A program made the translations under genes and the position numbers. This document shows, piece after piece, positions 1 to 7,795 of a stretch of 64,000 bases of DNA (position 1 is its first letter; each line of letters begins with the position of its first letter). Location of the stretch: positions 100,559-164,558 of the forward strand of contig NZ_KE384300.1 in NCBI RefSeq assembly GCF_000425065.1, written 5' to 3'. This DNA is from Actinomadura rifamycini DSM 43936 (GTDB lineage Bacteria; Actinomycetota; Actinomycetes; Streptosporangiales; Streptosporangiaceae). Below the pieces are notes generated by a model. The model made no database searches. It was not told where the DNA came from and worked only from the letters and a program-made list of their open reading frames with translations.

Positions 1-246
1 GTCCGACTCGGCGGGGCCGTCCCGGTCGGGCCAGCGCTCGTCCTCGCCCGGCCGGGCGGCCTGCTCGTCGTACTCGGCGACGCTCAGCCCGTCCCGGTCC
101 TGGTCCGGCTCCTCGATGACGTGGTCCGCGGGCGGATCCTGGACGTACTGCTCGGTCAGGGCGACCTCGTCGGCCTGCTCGTCGTCGCCCATGTCGTCCA
201 CGTCCGCGCGGAAGTCTCTGTCCTCTCCAGGGTTGCGCTGCCTCAT
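1..246 (-). CDS. Acidic hydrophilic protein, C-terminus cut by window edge
   Basis: An ATG at 246 opens a leftward frame that runs without a stop to the window edge, giving 82 residues of an incomplete protein. The visible part begins MRQRNPGEDRDF and is dominated by Asp and Glu with scattered Pro and Arg; there is no cysteine, signal peptide or membrane segment, so it looks like a soluble, largely disordered protein. No catalytic motif is visible and I do not recognise the family with confidence; small acidic proteins of this style (for example DUF5709-like) are common in actinomycetes. It is followed at 276 by the end of a secreted-protein gene on the same strand, so the two might be co-transcribed. 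Confidence 0.55.
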   Translation of the reverse strand, partial: MRQRNPGEDRDFRADVDDMGDDEQADEVALTEQYVQDPPADHVIEEPDQDRDGLSVAEYDEQAARPGEDERWPDRDGPAESD

Positions 247-275
247 GCCCCCCGGTGTGCCCGCAGCCCGGCGCC

Positions 276-1841
276 CTATGCGGCCGGGCGGTCCCGGACG
301 GCGACGAGCCCGCCGACCACGCCGACGAACGCCGTGCCGTCCGGGCCGATCGTGACCGGCGCCCAGTTGTTGTCGAACCACTTGCCCGTCCCGGTCAGCA
401 CCTTGTAGACCGTCCGGCCGGTGTGGACGTCGACCGCCGTGAGGTACCAGGCGTCGACGAGGTCGCGGCGCGGCTCCTTCGTGTACACGTACAGCAGCCC
501 GGCCGGGACCGACACCTTCGGGACGGTCGACGGCGACCGCTCCGCGCTCGTCCACACGGTGCGGCAGCCCGCGCCGCCGGCGTCGACGTCCACGCGGGCG
601 AGCCCGCCGGTCGGCGCGCCGCCCGGCGGCAGCTCGAAGAAGTTGCGGTAGCCGTGGTTGTTCTCGATGAACAGGCTGTTCCCGTACCCGACCAGCGAGT
701 TGTCCGTCGCGCTCCGCCCGCTGCCGAACACCGGCTCCCGGCAGACGAGGCTCCCGTCGTCCCGCCGCCGCACGACCACGTTCATCCGGTCGTCGGCGTT
801 GTCGGTGATCGCCACGTACGCGTCGCCGAGCAGCGTCGGCGTCGTCCCCGACCCCTGGTCGATCTGCCCCGGCTTGCGGCCCGAACCCCGGTCGTACGGC
901 TCGCGCCACACGGTCCGCGGCATGCCGGTCGCGTCCGCCCGCATCGCGTACAGCGCGTGGTCGGACACGATCGAGACGCCGTCCTCACCGGCGGCGAACG
1001 AGTTCTGGATCCGCTCGCCGCCCGCCAGCCGCGTCGCCCGCACCGTCCCGGTGTCCGGATCGACCGTGCCGAGGCGCCCGCCCCGCGTGACCCACCAGAT
1101 CAGGCCCGTCCAGTCCGGCCCGACCGCGGTGATCGGATCGCACTCGCCCTGCGGCCACGGGTTCGTCCACGTCGCGCAGTCGTGCGGCAGGTACGGGCTC
1201 AGGTCCCAGTCGTCGACGACCTCGAACCGCCACCGCCCGTCCGGCCCCTTCCCGTGGGCGAACCGGCGCAGGTGGAAGTCGGAGTCGGCGAGCACCGCGC
1301 GGTCCTGCGGGTCGAGGTAGTAGTACGCCCCGCCGGACGTGTCGGTGAAGATCTTGTCGAGGCTCAGCGAGAACACCGCCTCCACCGTGGACGGACGCGG
1401 CGGAAGCTCGAACGTCGCGAGATCGTCCAGCGTCCGCGGGTCGATCAGCCGCAGCATGAAGTTCTGCCCGCGCGTGCACTGCGCGACGATCAGCCCGCTC
1501 CGCCGCGCGAACGTCACCGTCGAGCACAGCCCCGGGAGCCCGCCGCCCTTCGCCTCGTCCAGCACCTCCGGGTTCCGGCCCAGGGGCCCGAGGAACGGGT
1601 AGGCGTCGGACGCGTGGCTGTCGGCGTGCATCGACGACGTCCCGACCGGGCCCATGTGCGGGTTCGCCGGGACCGGTTCGCCGGGCAGCGGCCGCGGCGT
1701 CGCCGGACCGCCGACGAACGCGGGGACGCGCCCGGTGCCGGGGCCGTCGGGGATCGGGTCCGCGCCCGCCGCCGCCGCCGACGGCAGCAGCGCCGCCGCA
1801 AGCGCGACGGGAAGCACGGCGGCGAGCAGGGCTCTGCGCAT
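276..1841 (-). CDS. Secreted beta-propeller-like protein
   Basis: The 521-residue product starts with a basic N-terminus and a long hydrophobic Ala/Leu stretch ending in an Ala-rich signal-peptidase-I site near residue 25, so it should be exported. The rest has no membrane segment and repeats blade-like patterns (phrases such as GRLGTVDPDTGTVRA and VDVHTGRTVYKV, each a strand pair around a D-x-x-T-G turn) typical of PQQ-like or WD-type propellers. Paired cysteines (GLCSTV, AQCTRG, HDCATW, GECDP) could form disulfides outside the cell. No enzyme motif is evident, so the role, perhaps ligand binding or surface assembly, is unknown. It is divergent from the HAD gene at 1944, sharing a 102-bp promoter region. 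Confidence 0.75.
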   Translation of the reverse strand: MRRALLAAVLPVALAAALLPSAAAAGADPIPDGPGTGRVPAFVGGPATPRPLPGEPVPANPHMGPVGTSSMHADSHASDAYPFLGPLGRNPEVLDEAKGGGLPGLCSTVTFARRSGLIVAQCTRGQNFMLRLIDPRTLDDLATFELPPRPSTVEAVFSLSLDKIFTDTSGGAYYYLDPQDRAVLADSDFHLRRFAHGKGPDGRWRFEVVDDWDLSPYLPHDCATWTNPWPQGECDPITAVGPDWTGLIWWVTRGGRLGTVDPDTGTVRATRLAGGERIQNSFAAGEDGVSIVSDHALYAMRADATGMPRTVWREPYDRGSGRKPGQIDQGSGTTPTLLGDAYVAITDNADDRMNVVVRRRDDGSLVCREPVFGSGRSATDNSLVGYGNSLFIENNHGYRNFFELPPGGAPTGGLARVDVDAGGAGCRTVWTSAERSPSTVPKVSVPAGLLYVYTKEPRRDLVDAWYLTAVDVHTGRTVYKVLTGTGKWFDNNWAPVTIGPDGTAFVGVVGGLVAVRDRPAA

Positions 1842-1943
1842 CGGGCAACTCCTCGTCAGGACGTCGCCCCGTTCGCGCCGCCGGGACGTTCAACGCATCG
1901 TCAGTATGATCGTCCGGGGCGCCCGGATGGTTACCATCCCCGC

Positions 1944-2642
1944 ATGGCCGTGAAAGCAGTGATCTTCGACTGGGGCGGCACCCTGACCCCCTGGCACGAC
2001 ATCGACATCGGCGACATGTGGCGCGCCATCTGCACCGCCCACCTGCCCGCCGACGACGTCGAGCGGGTCGCCGCCGCGCTGCTGGAGGCGGAACTCGAAC
2101 TGTGGCGGCGCGGCGAGGAGCAGCACCGCAGCGCCACCCTCGCCGAGGTCTTCGAGCGCGCGGACGCCGGACTGGAACTCACCGAGGCGCTCCTGGAGAC
2201 CCACTACGAGACCTGGACGCCCCACACCTTCACCGACCCGGCCGTCCCCGGCCTGTTCCGCGCCCTCCGCGACCGCGGCATCAGGATCGGCGTCCTGTCC
2301 AACACGATGTGCGGGCGCGACTGGCACGAGCGCGTCTTCGCCCGCGACGACGTCCTCGACCTCCTCGACGGCGCCGTCTACTCCAGCGAGATCCCGTGGA
2401 CCAAGCCGCACGCCGAGGCGTTCCGCGCCGCGATGGACGCCGTCGGCGTCACCGACCCCGCGTCCTGCGTCTTCGTCGGCGACCGCCCCTACGACGACGT
2501 CCACGGGGCCAAGTCGCTCGGCCTCCGGGCCGTCCAGATCCACCACCAGACCACCCACGCGTTCACCCGGCCCGGCCTCCTGCCGCCCGACGCGCTCATC
2601 CACCGCATCGACGAGCTGCTGCCGCACCTCGACGGGTGGTGA
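1944..2642 (+). CDS. HAD-superfamily hydrolase (subfamily IA type)
   Basis: The 232-residue cytosolic protein shows the four HAD motifs: I, VIFDWGGTL with nucleophile D9; II, LSNT near residue 119; III, the lysine in TKPHAEAF; and IV, VFVGDRPYDDVHGA with the two metal-binding aspartates. An alpha-helical cap lies between motifs I and II, as in phosphoglycolate-phosphatase relatives. Position +2 after the nucleophile is Gly rather than the usual Asp, seen in a subset of HAD-IA proteins, so phosphatase activity is likely but not certain and the substrate is unknown. The ATG at 1944 was preferred to the much longer open frame because motif I follows directly and a TACCAT hexamer ends 6 bases upstream, consistent with a leaderless start. 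It converges with the next gene with one base between stops. Confidence 0.85.
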   Translation: MAVKAVIFDWGGTLTPWHDIDIGDMWRAICTAHLPADDVERVAAALLEAELELWRRGEEQHRSATLAEVFERADAGLELTEALLETHYETWTPHTFTDPAVPGLFRALRDRGIRIGVLSNTMCGRDWHERVFARDDVLDLLDGAVYSSEIPWTKPHAEAFRAAMDAVGVTDPASCVFVGDRPYDDVHGAKSLGLRAVQIHHQTTHAFTRPGLLPPDALIHRIDELLPHLDGW

Positions 2643-2643
2643 C

Positions 2644-3699
2644 CTAGGGCTTCGCGGCGACGATCAGATCCCGGGAGATCGCCTGGTCGACGCGGTGGCG
2701 GAACCGCAGGTACGGCTCGGATTCCGCCACCCGCAGCCCGCTCCCCGCCAGGATGTCCGCCAGGTCCTCGCGCCGCCCCACGAACGTGTTCCACGAGATC
2801 CCGATCGCGCCGCCCGGCCGCAGCAGCCGCGCCCACTCCGGGACCGCGGCGGCCAGCAGCTCCACCGGGCTGCGCGACAGCTCCTGCCGCCGCCCCGGCC
2901 GCCCGCCCTTGGGGCGGCTCGCGTGCTGGACGCCGTACGGCGCGTCCGTCACGACCAGGTCGAACGACGCGGGCTTGAAGAACCGCCCCGCCTGCAGCGA
3001 GTCGGCGTTCACCACCTCGATGTCGATCGTCTCGCCGCTCTTGTAGCGCTCCTTCGACGCCCCGAGCGTCACGTGCAGGCGCCGCCCGACCACCGACTTC
3101 TCGCGCCGGATGTTCGCCACCTCCGCCCGGTGCTTCACCCGGTTGTTGCGCAGCCACGTCTTGATGAACGCCGCGTACGCGTCGAAGTCCTTGCCGTCGA
3201 GGTCGATCCCGGCCGCGTCGAACCCGTACATCATCGCCTGGTTCAGCGTCGTGCCCCGGCCGCACATCGGGTCCAGCACCCGCGGCCGCCCGGTCACCAG
3301 GTCGGCGGGGGAGTCGGTCGCCATCGCCGTCACGTTCAGCAGCAGCTTCGTGAAGTGCTCGTTCGTCTTCCCCGAGTACTTCTGGATCGTCAGCAGGTCG
3401 CTGCCGAACAGGTCCAGCGGCTCGACCGCCACCGGCCTGAGCAGGCCGCCGTCGCAGAACTCGAACAGCGCGTACAGCGACGACAGGTTCGACAGGAGCC
3501 GCACGTCCGGCGGGCCCAGCTCGTCGGCCTCGAACGTCACGTAGCCGACGCCGCCGACCGACGTCTCGCCGATGCCGCGGATCCGCCCGCCGAGCGCCCG
3601 CTCACCGAACACCGCGAGCTCGGCCCGCACCAGTTCGGCGGCGGCCTGCGAGTAGACCCGGTTGTGCGAAGGGGAGACGAGAAGGCCGTACGCGGTCAT
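2644..3699 (-). CDS. TRM11-like SAM-dependent RNA methyltransferase
   Basis: This 351-residue protein has a class I methyltransferase fold in its C-terminal half: SAM motif I reads VLDPMCGRGTTLNQ (about residue 144), followed by the acidic loop AGIDLD and the motif IV variant TDAPYGVQ (about 255), which resembles the (D/N)PPY of N2-guanine and N6-adenine methylases. The N-terminal 120 residues (SPSHNRVYSQAAAELVRAEL) look like the RNA-recognition part of TRM11/Trm14-type tRNA guanosine-N2 methyltransferases. The substrate is inferred, not shown. The start has no ribosome binding site, but TAGGCT (3707-3712, read leftward) ends 7 bases before the ATG, suggesting a leaderless transcript. Confidence 0.75.
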   Translation of the reverse strand: MTAYGLLVSPSHNRVYSQAAAELVRAELAVFGERALGGRIRGIGETSVGGVGYVTFEADELGPPDVRLLSNLSSLYALFEFCDGGLLRPVAVEPLDLFGSDLLTIQKYSGKTNEHFTKLLLNVTAMATDSPADLVTGRPRVLDPMCGRGTTLNQAMMYGFDAAGIDLDGKDFDAYAAFIKTWLRNNRVKHRAEVANIRREKSVVGRRLHVTLGASKERYKSGETIDIEVVNADSLQAGRFFKPASFDLVVTDAPYGVQHASRPKGGRPGRRQELSRSPVELLAAAVPEWARLLRPGGAIGISWNTFVGRREDLADILAGSGLRVAESEPYLRFRHRVDQAISRDLIVAAKP

Positions 3700-3775
3700 T
3701 CGAAGGAGCCTAACAGCGCGCCCCGCCGCCCGAGCCGGGCGCAGACACGCCCCCGGGCCTCCCCGTCGGCGCCGG

Positions 3776-4222
3776 TCAGGCGGTCCCGATGCGGCGCCGC
3801 TTCGGACGCCCGCCGCGCGGACGGACCGACGGGAAGTCCGGCGCCTGGACGACGCGGCCCTCGACCGTCGGGACCTCCCCGGCGGTGTCGTCGGCGGTGT
3901 CGTCGGCGGGGTCGCCGCCGGGGCCGTCGGGCCGGACGTCGTCCCGCGCGGCGGCGCCCGGGGCGGGCAGCGCCGCGGGCCCGGCGGGCGGGGCCTCCGG
4001 CGGCTCCAGGTCGGGCAGGTGGCGCGACGCCGCGTTCAGCAGCTCGGCGACGCGGCTCTTCAGGCTCGCCAGGTCGGCGCGGGCCACGTCCGCCTGCGCC
4101 TGCGCGCGGCGGGCGTTGCGGCGGGCCTCGTCCCGCTCGGCGGCCAGCCGGTTCAGCTGCTCGTGGTAGGCGGCCCGCAGTTCGTCGAGAGCGCTCGCGG
4201 CGCCGTTGTGCGGAGTGGTCAT
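3776..4222 (-). CDS. Coiled-coil protein with basic tail, function unknown
   Basis: This 148-residue soluble protein has two parts. Residues about 10-70 are a continuous heptad-like helix rich in Ala, Arg, Glu and Leu (for example LNRLAAERDEARRN), which should form a coiled coil. Residues 70-148 are a Pro/Ala/Asp-rich disordered tail ending in a very basic patch, RPRGGRPKRRRIG, that could bind nucleic acid. No catalytic motif is visible. A purine-rich GGAGGAG sits about 11 bases before the ATG. The gene lies 76 bp beyond the methyltransferase gene on the same strand; whether they share a transcript cannot be told. Confidence 0.6.
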   Translation of the reverse strand: MTTPHNGAASALDELRAAYHEQLNRLAAERDEARRNARRAQAQADVARADLASLKSRVAELLNAASRHLPDLEPPEAPPAGPAALPAPGAAARDDVRPDGPGGDPADDTADDTAGEVPTVEGRVVQAPDFPSVRPRGGRPKRRRIGTA

Positions 4223-4313
4223 GCTCGTCTGGGCTCCTCCCCCGAGTGGTCCAGTGGCACAGGATGCAACGCCCGTTCCGGGCCGGGTGGTTCCCCGAAG
4301 TGTGGAAGATCAC

Positions 4314-5291
4314 TCACCGGTCGCCGGGGACGGGACGCGGCGCGAGCGCGGCGTCCGGCAGCCCCGGGAACGCGTCCGCCGGAGCGGCCGCCCCCGCCCG
4401 GGCCCGCCAGCGCGCGGCGCGGGCCGCCGCCCGCAGCGCCCCGTCGGCCGCGAAGACCCGCAGGTCGGGCGCCGACGCCCCCGCCAGCGCGACGTAGCCG
4501 GGGACGACGCCGTCCTCCAGCGCCGCCGCGAGCAGCGCCGCGCTGCGGACGTCCGTGATGCGCACCGGCAGCTCGTAGGCCGGCGCCGCGGCGACCGGGT
4601 CCGCGGTCATGACCGACAGCAGCGCGTCGCGCCGCGACCGGTGGCCGTCCCACATCTCCTTCGCGGTCGCGCGCAGCTCGCCGGCCAGCCGCCCGCCGAG
4701 CACGCCGTACCCGTACACGGCCGCGTGCTCGGCGGCCAGCACGTCCTGCAGCGCGGGCGCGCCGGACCGGCCCGGCACGGGCGCCGGGTCGCCCCCGGCC
4801 GTCCGCGCGTGCCCGGCCTCGCAGGCCGCGATGCTCGCCAGGAGCTGCGCGAGCCCCGGCTCGGCGTCCGCCGTGTCGGCGGCGCGCGCCGCGGCCGACT
4901 CGCCCTCCGCCCGGCGCAGCGCCGCGAGCGCCGCGTCGCGCCCGGACGGGACGGGCCGCGCGCCGGGCGGCGGGATCCGGCCGCCCTCGTGCCGCCGGTC
5001 GCCCGAACCGGGCACGTGGTGCGCCTTCAGCACCCGCAGGTGCTCGCGGTGCCGCGCCAGGACGGGATCGATCTCCCCGGCCAGGCCGGGGACCGCGGCG
5101 CGGGCCGCCTCGTACGTGGCGATGAGGTCCTGCTCGGCGGCGATGGCGCGCACCAGCGCGGGCATCCCGCGCACGGGCGCCGCGGCCTCGGCGGCGCACC
5201 CCGTCAGCGCCCCGGACAGCAGCGGCAGGGCGAGCGCGCCCCCGAGCAGCGCCCGGCGCCGCACGCCGCCGCGCGGTACGGCCTGAGGCAA
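4314..5291 (-). CDS. DUF4439 ferritin-like lipoprotein
   Basis: The 325-residue product starts with an RRR patch and hydrophobic segment ending in a lipobox, LTGC at about residue 32, so it is predicted to be an exported lipoprotein; the preceding basic stretch is Tat-like but not a perfect twin-arginine motif. Two ferritin-like four-helix segments follow: one at about 45-165 (AEQDLIATYEAAR, HREHLRVLKAHH, ACEAGHAR) and the DUF4439 domain at about 180-300 (LAAEHAAVYGYGVLGG, GHRSRRDALL). The acidic/His pairs are ferritin-like, but metal binding is inference. The start is TTG at 5291, chosen for the GAGGAGAC just upstream. A DUF4439 gene divergent from rimP is a recurrent actinobacterial arrangement. 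Confidence 0.8.
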   Translation of the reverse strand: MPQAVPRGGVRRRALLGGALALPLLSGALTGCAAEAAAPVRGMPALVRAIAAEQDLIATYEAARAAVPGLAGEIDPVLARHREHLRVLKAHHVPGSGDRRHEGGRIPPPGARPVPSGRDAALAALRRAEGESAAARAADTADAEPGLAQLLASIAACEAGHARTAGGDPAPVPGRSGAPALQDVLAAEHAAVYGYGVLGGRLAGELRATAKEMWDGHRSRRDALLSVMTADPVAAAPAYELPVRITDVRSAALLAAALEDGVVPGYVALAGASAPDLRVFAADGALRAAARAARWRARAGAAAPADAFPGLPDAALAPRPVPGDR

Positions 5292-5526
5292 GGGAGTCTC
5301 CTCACCGGATGGTGTGGGCGGTGACGCGCACGCAGACGTGCGCGCCGGGATGTGCAGGGGAGGCCCGCGGGGCCGGTCGCTCCGGGAGCCGGCGGCGGAC
5401 CGCTACCAGCATTTCACATCCGCCGCGCCGGTGACCTGTCCGAAAGACCGCTGCGGTGTCCGGCTGTCGATAGTCTTGAAGGGTCAGCGGACACACGGTG
5501 ACATCAGGACAACACGAGGAGGGGCC

Positions 5527-6222
5527 ATGAGCGTCGAGTCCCGCGGAGGTCCGGCCCGCGGGGGCCGCCCCGGCAGGGGCCGCGCCCATGGGGACCGTGA
5601 GCGGAGCGGCCGGGACCGCCGCCCCGACCCCGCGGCGCGGCCGACCCGCGACGTCGCCGCCGCCGAGCTGCGGCACCTGCTCGAACCGGCCGTGACCGAG
5701 GCCGGGTTCGACCTCGAGGACATCGACGTCCGCCCGGCGGGCCGGCGCCGCCTCGTCAAGGTCGTCGTGGACGCCGACGGCGGCGTCGGGCTCGACGACA
5801 TCGCGCGGCTCAGCGAGACGGTGTCCGCGCTGCTCGACGGCTCCGACGTCATGGGCGCCTCCCCGTACGTGCTCGAGGTGACCTCGCCCGGCGTCGACCG
5901 GCCCCTCACCGAGCCGCGGCACTGGCGCCGCGCCGTCGGCCGGCTGGTCGTCGCGCCGCTGGCGGAGGGCGGGCAGGTCGAGGGCCGGGTGGTCGCGGCC
6001 GACGACGAGGCCGTCGAGATCGAGGTCGCCGAGCCGCGCCGGAAGAAGGGAGCCGGCGCGGGGGGCGGCGGTACGTCCGCTGGGTCGAAGACCGCCGGGC
6101 CGGGCGCCCGGCGGCGCCGGTTCGGCCTCGGCGAGCTGGGGCGCGGCCGCGTCCAGGTGGAGTTCAAGGCTCCGCCGCCCGGGGCGGCCGAAGATTCGCG
6201 TTCACCGGCTGAGCCGGACTAG
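5527..6222 (+). CDS. rimP: Ribosome maturation factor RimP
   Basis: RimP assists assembly of the 30S subunit. The core is intact: [22 protein letters not shown], then [26 protein letters not shown] and the signature [19 protein letters not shown], followed by the SH3-like domain. At 231 residues it is longer than usual because of a Gly/Arg/Asp-rich N-terminal tail of about 45 residues and a basic Gly/Ser/Ala insertion (about residues 173-200) inside the C-terminal domain. The ATG at 5527 follows GAGGAGGGG, a strong ribosome binding site, and was preferred over the upstream in-frame GTG. It heads the operon that continues with nusA 13 bp downstream. Confidence 0.95.
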   Translation: MSVESRGGPARGGRPGRGRAHGDRERSGRDRRPDPAARPTRDVAAAELRHLLEPAVTEAGFDLEDIDVRPAGRRRLVKVVVDADGGVGLDDIARLSETVSALLDGSDVMGASPYVLEVTSPGVDRPLTEPRHWRRAVGRLVVAPLAEGGQVEGRVVAADDEAVEIEVAEPRRKKGAGAGGGGTSAGSKTAGPGARRRRFGLGELGRGRVQVEFKAPPPGAAEDSRSPAEPD

Positions 6223-6235
6223 AGGGGGGAACCTC

Positions 6236-7366
6236 GTGGACATCGACATGACCGCCCTGCGGGGCCTGGAGAGCGAGAAGGACATCTCGCTCGACGTGGC
6301 CGTGAAGGCCATCGAAGACGCCCTGCTGATCGCCTACCACCGAACCGAGGGCGCGGCGCCCCGGGCGCGCGTCGAGCTGGACCGCACCACCGGGCACGTC
6401 ACCGTCTGGGCCACCGAGACCGACGAGGAGGGCACCGCCCTCCGCGAGTACGACGACACCCCGACCGGGTTCGGGCGGATCGCCGCCACCACCGCGAAGC
6501 AGGTCATCCTGCAGCGGCTGCGCGACGCCGAGGACGAGCTGACGTTCGGCGAGTACGCGGGCCGCGAGGGCGACATCGTCAGCGGCATCATCCAGCAGGG
6601 CAAGGACCCGCGGAACGTGCTCGTCGACCTCGGCAAGATCGAGGCGGTGCTGCCGCCGCAGGAGCAGGTGCCGGGGGAGCGGTACGAGCACGGCGAGCGC
6701 CTGCGCGCCTACGTCGTCCAGGTCCGCAAGGGCCACCGCGGCCCGTCGGTGCAACTGTCGCGCACCCACCCCAACCTGGTGCGCAAGCTGTTCGCGCTGG
6801 AGGTCCCGGAGATCGCCGACGGGACGGTGGAGATCGCGGCGATCGCCCGCGAGGCCGGGCACCGCACCAAGATCGCGGTGCGCTCGCGCAAGCCGGGCGT
6901 GAACGCCAAGGGGGCCTGCATCGGCCCCGTCGGCGGGCGCGTCCGCAACGTGATGACCGAACTGCACGGCGAGAAGATCGACATCGTGGACTGGTCGGAG
7001 GACCCGGCCGAGTTCGTCGGGAATGCGCTGTCGCCGGCGCGCGTTTCGAGTGTCGAGGTCGTGGACGCGGACGCCCGGGTCGCCCGGGTGATCGTGCCCG
7101 ACTACCAGCTTTCGCTGGCCATCGGCAAGGAAGGGCAGAACGCCCGGCTCGCGGCCCGGCTCACCGGCTGGCGGATCGACATCCGGTCCGACACCGAGCC
7201 CGTCGAGCCCGCCGGGGGCGCCGACCCCCGCGGGCCGGGACGGCCGCAACCGGACGATCGCGGCGACCGGCCGCAGACGCCCCCCAAGGCCGCCGGGACC
7301 GGCGGATCCGGATCTTCTACGTCAGGAGACCATGCGACAGGTCCCGCCGACGCCTCGGCGCGGTAG
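6236..7366 (+). CDS. nusA: Transcription termination/antitermination factor NusA
   Basis: NusA binds RNA polymerase and nascent RNA, modulating pausing, termination and rRNA antitermination. Domains in order are the N-terminal polymerase-binding domain (1-110), an S1 domain starting near [15 protein letters not shown]1 (around 205-280, with the conserved [18 protein letters not shown]) and KH2 (around 285-350, [21 protein letters not shown]). The C-terminal acidic repeats of E. coli NusA are absent, as usual in actinobacteria; instead there is a short Gly/Pro/Asp tail. The start is GTG at 6236, 13 bp after rimP. Its last bases contain both the ylxR ribosome binding site and a TAGACT hexamer that may be an internal promoter. 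Confidence 0.95.
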   Translation: MDIDMTALRGLESEKDISLDVAVKAIEDALLIAYHRTEGAAPRARVELDRTTGHVTVWATETDEEGTALREYDDTPTGFGRIAATTAKQVILQRLRDAEDELTFGEYAGREGDIVSGIIQQGKDPRNVLVDLGKIEAVLPPQEQVPGERYEHGERLRAYVVQVRKGHRGPSVQLSRTHPNLVRKLFALEVPEIADGTVEIAAIAREAGHRTKIAVRSRKPGVNAKGACIGPVGGRVRNVMTELHGEKIDIVDWSEDPAEFVGNALSPARVSSVEVVDADARVARVIVPDYQLSLAIGKEGQNARLAARLTGWRIDIRSDTEPVEPAGGADPRGPGRPQPDDRGDRPQTPPKAAGTGGSGSSTSGDHATGPADASAR

Positions 7367-7655
7367 ACTCTTGAAAAGCGGCCGGGCTGCCCCCATGCGC
7401 ACGTGTGTGGGCTGTCGGGTCCGCACGGCCAAGTCCGACCTGCTCCGCCTGGTGGTGGTCGAGGGCGTGATCGTCCCCGATCCGCGCGGGCGGATGCCGG
7501 GGCGGGGCGCGCATCTGCACCCCGATCCGGGATGCCTCGAGCTCGCAGAGCGACGTCGGGCGTTCCCCAGGGCGTTCCGCCTTCAGGGGCCGCTCGACGC
7601 CGATGTGCTGCGGGCGCGGGTTGCGGAGCGGGCCGCGCGGCAGCAGGATGGCTGA
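7332..7655 (+). CDS. ylxR: YlxR/RnpM family RNA-binding protein (DUF448)
   Basis: The 107-residue basic protein carries the family signature MRTCVGCR at residues 22-29 and the conserved tracts KSDLLRLVV and [16 protein letters not shown]. Family members bind RNA; in Bacillus the homologue interacts with RNase P (RnpM). The ATG at 7332 overlaps nusA by 35 bases and is preceded by CAGGAG at good spacing; an alternative TTG at 7371, just after the nusA stop, would give a 94-residue protein closer to the family's usual length. Position between nusA and infB is the conserved location of this gene. Confidence 0.9.
   Translation: MRQVPPTPRRGRLLKSGRAAPMRTCVGCRVRTAKSDLLRLVVVEGVIVPDPRGRMPGRGAHLHPDPGCLELAERRRAFPRAFRLQGPLDADVLRARVAERAARQQDG
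7363..7368 (+). promoter_or_regulatory. Possible internal -10 element at nusA/ylxR junction
   Basis: TAGACT overlaps the nusA stop codon and fits the actinobacterial TANNNT -10 pattern. No convincing -35 hexamer is visible at 16-18 bases upstream. If active it would give the ylxR-infB part of the operon its own transcription. It lies inside ylxR if the ATG at 7332 is used, which argues for the alternative TTG start when this promoter fires. Confidence 0.25.
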
Positions 7656-7709
7656 ACGTAATGGCCGAACGGTAAGCGACGTCTAGTCGGGAAGCAGGTC
7701 GAGATTGCT

Positions 7710-7752
7710 ATGAGCGCTCGATGAGCACGCCGCGATGAGTACGGCAAGTTAG
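7710..7752 (+). promoter_or_regulatory. Chain of three overlapping micro-ORFs in the infB leader
   Basis: Three tiny frames follow each other in the 140-bp ylxR-infB spacer: 7710-7724 (MSAR, stop TGA), 7721-7738 (MSTPR, stop TGA) and 7735-7752 (MSTAS, stop TAG). Each stop of the first two overlaps the next start as ATGA. All three begin ATGAG followed by a pyrimidine, so the region is also a threefold imperfect repeat. A weak purine-rich GCAGGTCGAG precedes the first. Such an arrangement could let terminating ribosomes re-initiate in steps and so sense initiation-factor supply before infB; this role is inference. Confidence 0.45.
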
Positions 7753-7795
7753 CGACGGTCCGGTGGCCGCACCCCCGGACCGAGTAGGGAGTGCA

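Noticed and set aside
255-1943. Upstream extension of the HAD gene frame
   Set aside because: It is antisense to the secreted-protein gene and the HAD motif I begins only at 1944, directly after a good promoter hexamer.
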